Shown one piece after another: positions 6,277 through 7,694 of a stretch of 7,694 nt of DNA. A program made the translations under genes and the position numbers. Location: assembly GCA_947304475.1 (NCBI GenBank), contig CAMZBE010000059.1:1-7694 (forward strand). Reading direction: 5' to 3'. Source of the stretch: an uncultured Clostridia bacterium. Its GTDB lineage: Bacteria; Bacillota; Clostridia; Oscillospirales; CAG-272. Position 1 is the stretch's first letter. Each line of letters opens with the position of its first letter. Below the pieces are notes generated by a model. That model did no database searches. It was not told the origin of the DNA and saw only the letters and a program-made list of their open reading frames with translations.

Positions 6277-6989
6277 AACGGTGGGAAGACCTTCCCGAAT
6301 CGATGCGGACGCCCGAGGTGCGACCTTACTACGACCGGCTTCGCAAGAAACGCGTCAGGCGATTCTGCAAACGCGCGTTCGATATCGTTTGCGCGCTGAT
6401 CCTTCTGCTTCTTCTCCTGCCTCTGTTCCTGATCCTTGCCGTCGCGATCAAACTCGACAGCAGGGGACCGGTCTTCTTCCGCCAGGTCCGGATTACCCGG
6501 TACGGGAAGACCTTCCGGATCCACAAGTTCCGTTCTATGGCGGTCGGCTCCGACAAGGGTAACGCCGTTACGGTGAAGGACGATCCGCGCGTCACGCGCG
6601 TCGGGCGGTTTATCCGCCGCTGCCGTCTGGACGAGATCAGCCAACTGATCGACGTTCTGGAGGGGAGTATGTCGTTCGTCGGTACGCGTCCGGAAGTTCC
6701 GAAGTACGTGGACGCGTACACCCCCGAAATGATGGCGACGCTCCTGATGCCCGCCGGAGTGACCGGACTTGCGAGCGTCTACTACAAGGACGAGTCACGT
6801 CTTCTGGACGCGGCGGAGGACGTGGACGCGGTCTACATCGGACAGATCCTTCCCGGCAAAATGAAATACAATCTGCGCGAACTTGACCGCGTCGGCGTGG
6901 GGCACGATCTCCGGATCCTGATCATGACCGTATTCGCAGCCCTCGGAAAAGAGTTCAAAGACAAGGATGAAAAGGAAAAAGAGAAATGA
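6273..6989 (+). CDS. Small monotopic phosphoglycosyl transferase (PglC/WbaP-type sugar transferase)
   Basis: A 238-residue bacterial sugar transferase that moves a sugar phosphate from a UDP-sugar to undecaprenyl phosphate at the inner face of the membrane, starting assembly of a lipid-linked glycan. After a polar N-terminus (PEVRPYYDRL at 14-23), KRAFDIV leads into one hydrophobic segment (about 35-59) with a proline at P50, as expected for the re-entrant helix of this family. FRIHKFRSM follows, then DPRVTRVGRFIRRCRLDE with the catalytic Asp-Glu pair D120-E121, and MSFVGTRPEVP, the hallmark C-terminal motif. The tail is highly charged (KDKDEKEKEK). Length is slightly above that of PglC (about 200 residues), with no WbaP-type N-terminal four-helix domain. 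ATG 6273 overlaps the aminotransferase stop, with AGAGG 7 bases upstream. Placed after a 4-amino-sugar enzyme, it probably uses that amino sugar, by analogy with the Campylobacter Pgl pathway; this is inference. Confidence 0.92.
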   Translation: MKRWEDLPESMRTPEVRPYYDRLRKKRVRRFCKRAFDIVCALILLLLLLPLFLILAVAIKLDSRGPVFFRQVRITRYGKTFRIHKFRSMAVGSDKGNAVTVKDDPRVTRVGRFIRRCRLDEISQLIDVLEGSMSFVGTRPEVPKYVDAYTPEMMATLLMPAGVTGLASVYYKDESRLLDAAEDVDAVYIGQILPGKMKYNLRELDRVGVGHDLRILIMTVFAALGKEFKDKDEKEKEK

Positions 6990-7694
6990 TTGACGGACTT
7001 GTTTCGATCATTATGCCTTCCTGGAACACCGCCGCGCTGATCGGCGAGTCGATCCGGTCGGTTTTGGCGCAGACCTATCCCGACTGGGAACTGATCATTG
7101 TCGACGATTGCTCGACCGATGATACCGACGCCGTCGTCGCGGCGTTTGACGACGAACGGATCCGCTACTTCAAGAACGAAAAGAACGTCGGCGCCGCCCT
7201 CTCGCGCAATCGCGCGTTACGTGAAGCGAAGGGCGAGTGGATCGCGTTTCTGGATTCGGACGATCTCTGGACGCCCGATAAACTCGAGAAGCAGATCGCG
7301 TTTATGCTTGCAAACGACTGCCCCCTCTCCTATACCGAATACGAGAAGATCGACGAGGCGGGGGAACCTCTGAACGTCTACGTTTCCGGACCGGACACCG
7401 TCAACCGGAAGAGAATGTACCGCTACGACTACATCGGGCAGTTGACCATGATGTATTCGGCGAAGGTCTTCGGGCTGATCCAGATCAAGGATATCAAGAA
7501 AAACAACGATTACGCGATCCGGCTGCAACTCTTCCGGCGCAAGGGGACGGTCGCCCGCCTTCTGAAAGAAAATCTTGCCCGCTACCGCGTCAGGAAGGTC
7601 AGCATCAGCCACGATAAACTGAGGAAAAAACTCCGCAGCCACTACGATCTGTTCCACATCTGCGACGAAAGAAGCGCCCTCGTTTCCTTCTTCT
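6986..7694 (+). CDS. Family 2 glycosyltransferase, N-terminal part (3' end outside window)
   Basis: An open frame of 236 residues runs off the window end. It is a GT-A fold inverting glycosyltransferase that should add a sugar from a nucleotide donor to the lipid-linked acceptor made by the preceding enzyme. VSIIMPSWNT (6-15) is the usual first strand, IIVDDCSTDDT (37-47) holds the nucleotide-binding Asp residues D40/D41, NVGAALSRNRAL matches the conserved helix, and FLDSDDLW (88-95) contains the metal-binding DxD (D90, D92). NNDYAIRLQLFRR further on matches the acceptor/catalytic-base region of GT2 enzymes with an intact acidic residue. The start ATG 6986 overlaps the previous stop by 4 bases (ATGA) and has AAAGGA 9 bases upstream. 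Most relatives have about 240-330 residues, so most of the protein is probably in view. Donor and acceptor sugars are unknown. Confidence 0.9.
   Translation, partial: MIDGLVSIIMPSWNTAALIGESIRSVLAQTYPDWELIIVDDCSTDDTDAVVAAFDDERIRYFKNEKNVGAALSRNRALREAKGEWIAFLDSDDLWTPDKLEKQIAFMLANDCPLSYTEYEKIDEAGEPLNVYVSGPDTVNRKRMYRYDYIGQLTMMYSAKVFGLIQIKDIKKNNDYAIRLQLFRRKGTVARLLKENLARYRVRKVSISHDKLRKKLRSHYDLFHICDERSALVSFF

Noticed and set aside
1..7694. CRISPR array, insertion sequence, tRNA, rRNA or phage genes
   Set aside because: Reading both strands, I saw no spaced repeat units, transposase motifs, terminal inverted repeats, tRNA cloverleaf or phage protein signature.

Overview
The window is G+C-rich DNA in which all eight recognisable genes lie on the + strand, packed tightly with mostly 4-base start/stop overlaps. 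The gene families suggest a Gram-positive bacterium of the Bacillota, probably an uncultured clostridial lineage. The main clues are an energy-coupling factor (ECF) transporter with two fused ATPase domains and a small PglC-type phosphoglycosyl transferase next to a DegT-family aminotransferase. This placement is inferred from protein style and gene order; there is no marker gene. Both ends cut through genes.

Layout: (1) Bases 2-1566 hold the end of a sugar-1-phosphate nucleotidyltransferase and a complete UDP-glucuronate 4-epimerase-like SDR enzyme, overlapping by 4 bases. They would make activated sugars for a surface glycan. (2) A 79-base gap, containing one C5 tract and three competing G5 tracts (one is the ribosome binding site), leads into a complete ECF transporter operon at 1646-4844: transmembrane coupling protein EcfT, a fused two-domain ATPase EcfA-A', and a substrate-binding S component. 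(3) A 151-base gap at 4845-4995 carries the clearest promoter in the window (TTGACT-17-TAAAAT with an extended -10) and a short leader with two perfect hairpins. (4) Bases 4996-7694 hold a second glycan block: DegT/DnrJ/EryC1/StrS aminotransferase, membrane phosphoglycosyl transferase, and a family 2 glycosyltransferase cut off by the window end.

How they fit together: the aminotransferase would make a 4-amino sugar nucleotide, the phosphoglycosyl transferase would place a phosphosugar on undecaprenyl phosphate, and the GT2 enzyme would extend it. The nucleotidyltransferase and epimerase would supply further sugar donors. The ECF module imports a micronutrient, probably a vitamin or vitamin precursor, and has no obvious chemical link to glycan synthesis. 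Its position between the two glycan blocks is the most unusual aspect of the layout. I found no CRISPR array, insertion sequence, tRNA, rRNA or phage gene, and no family that is clearly new.
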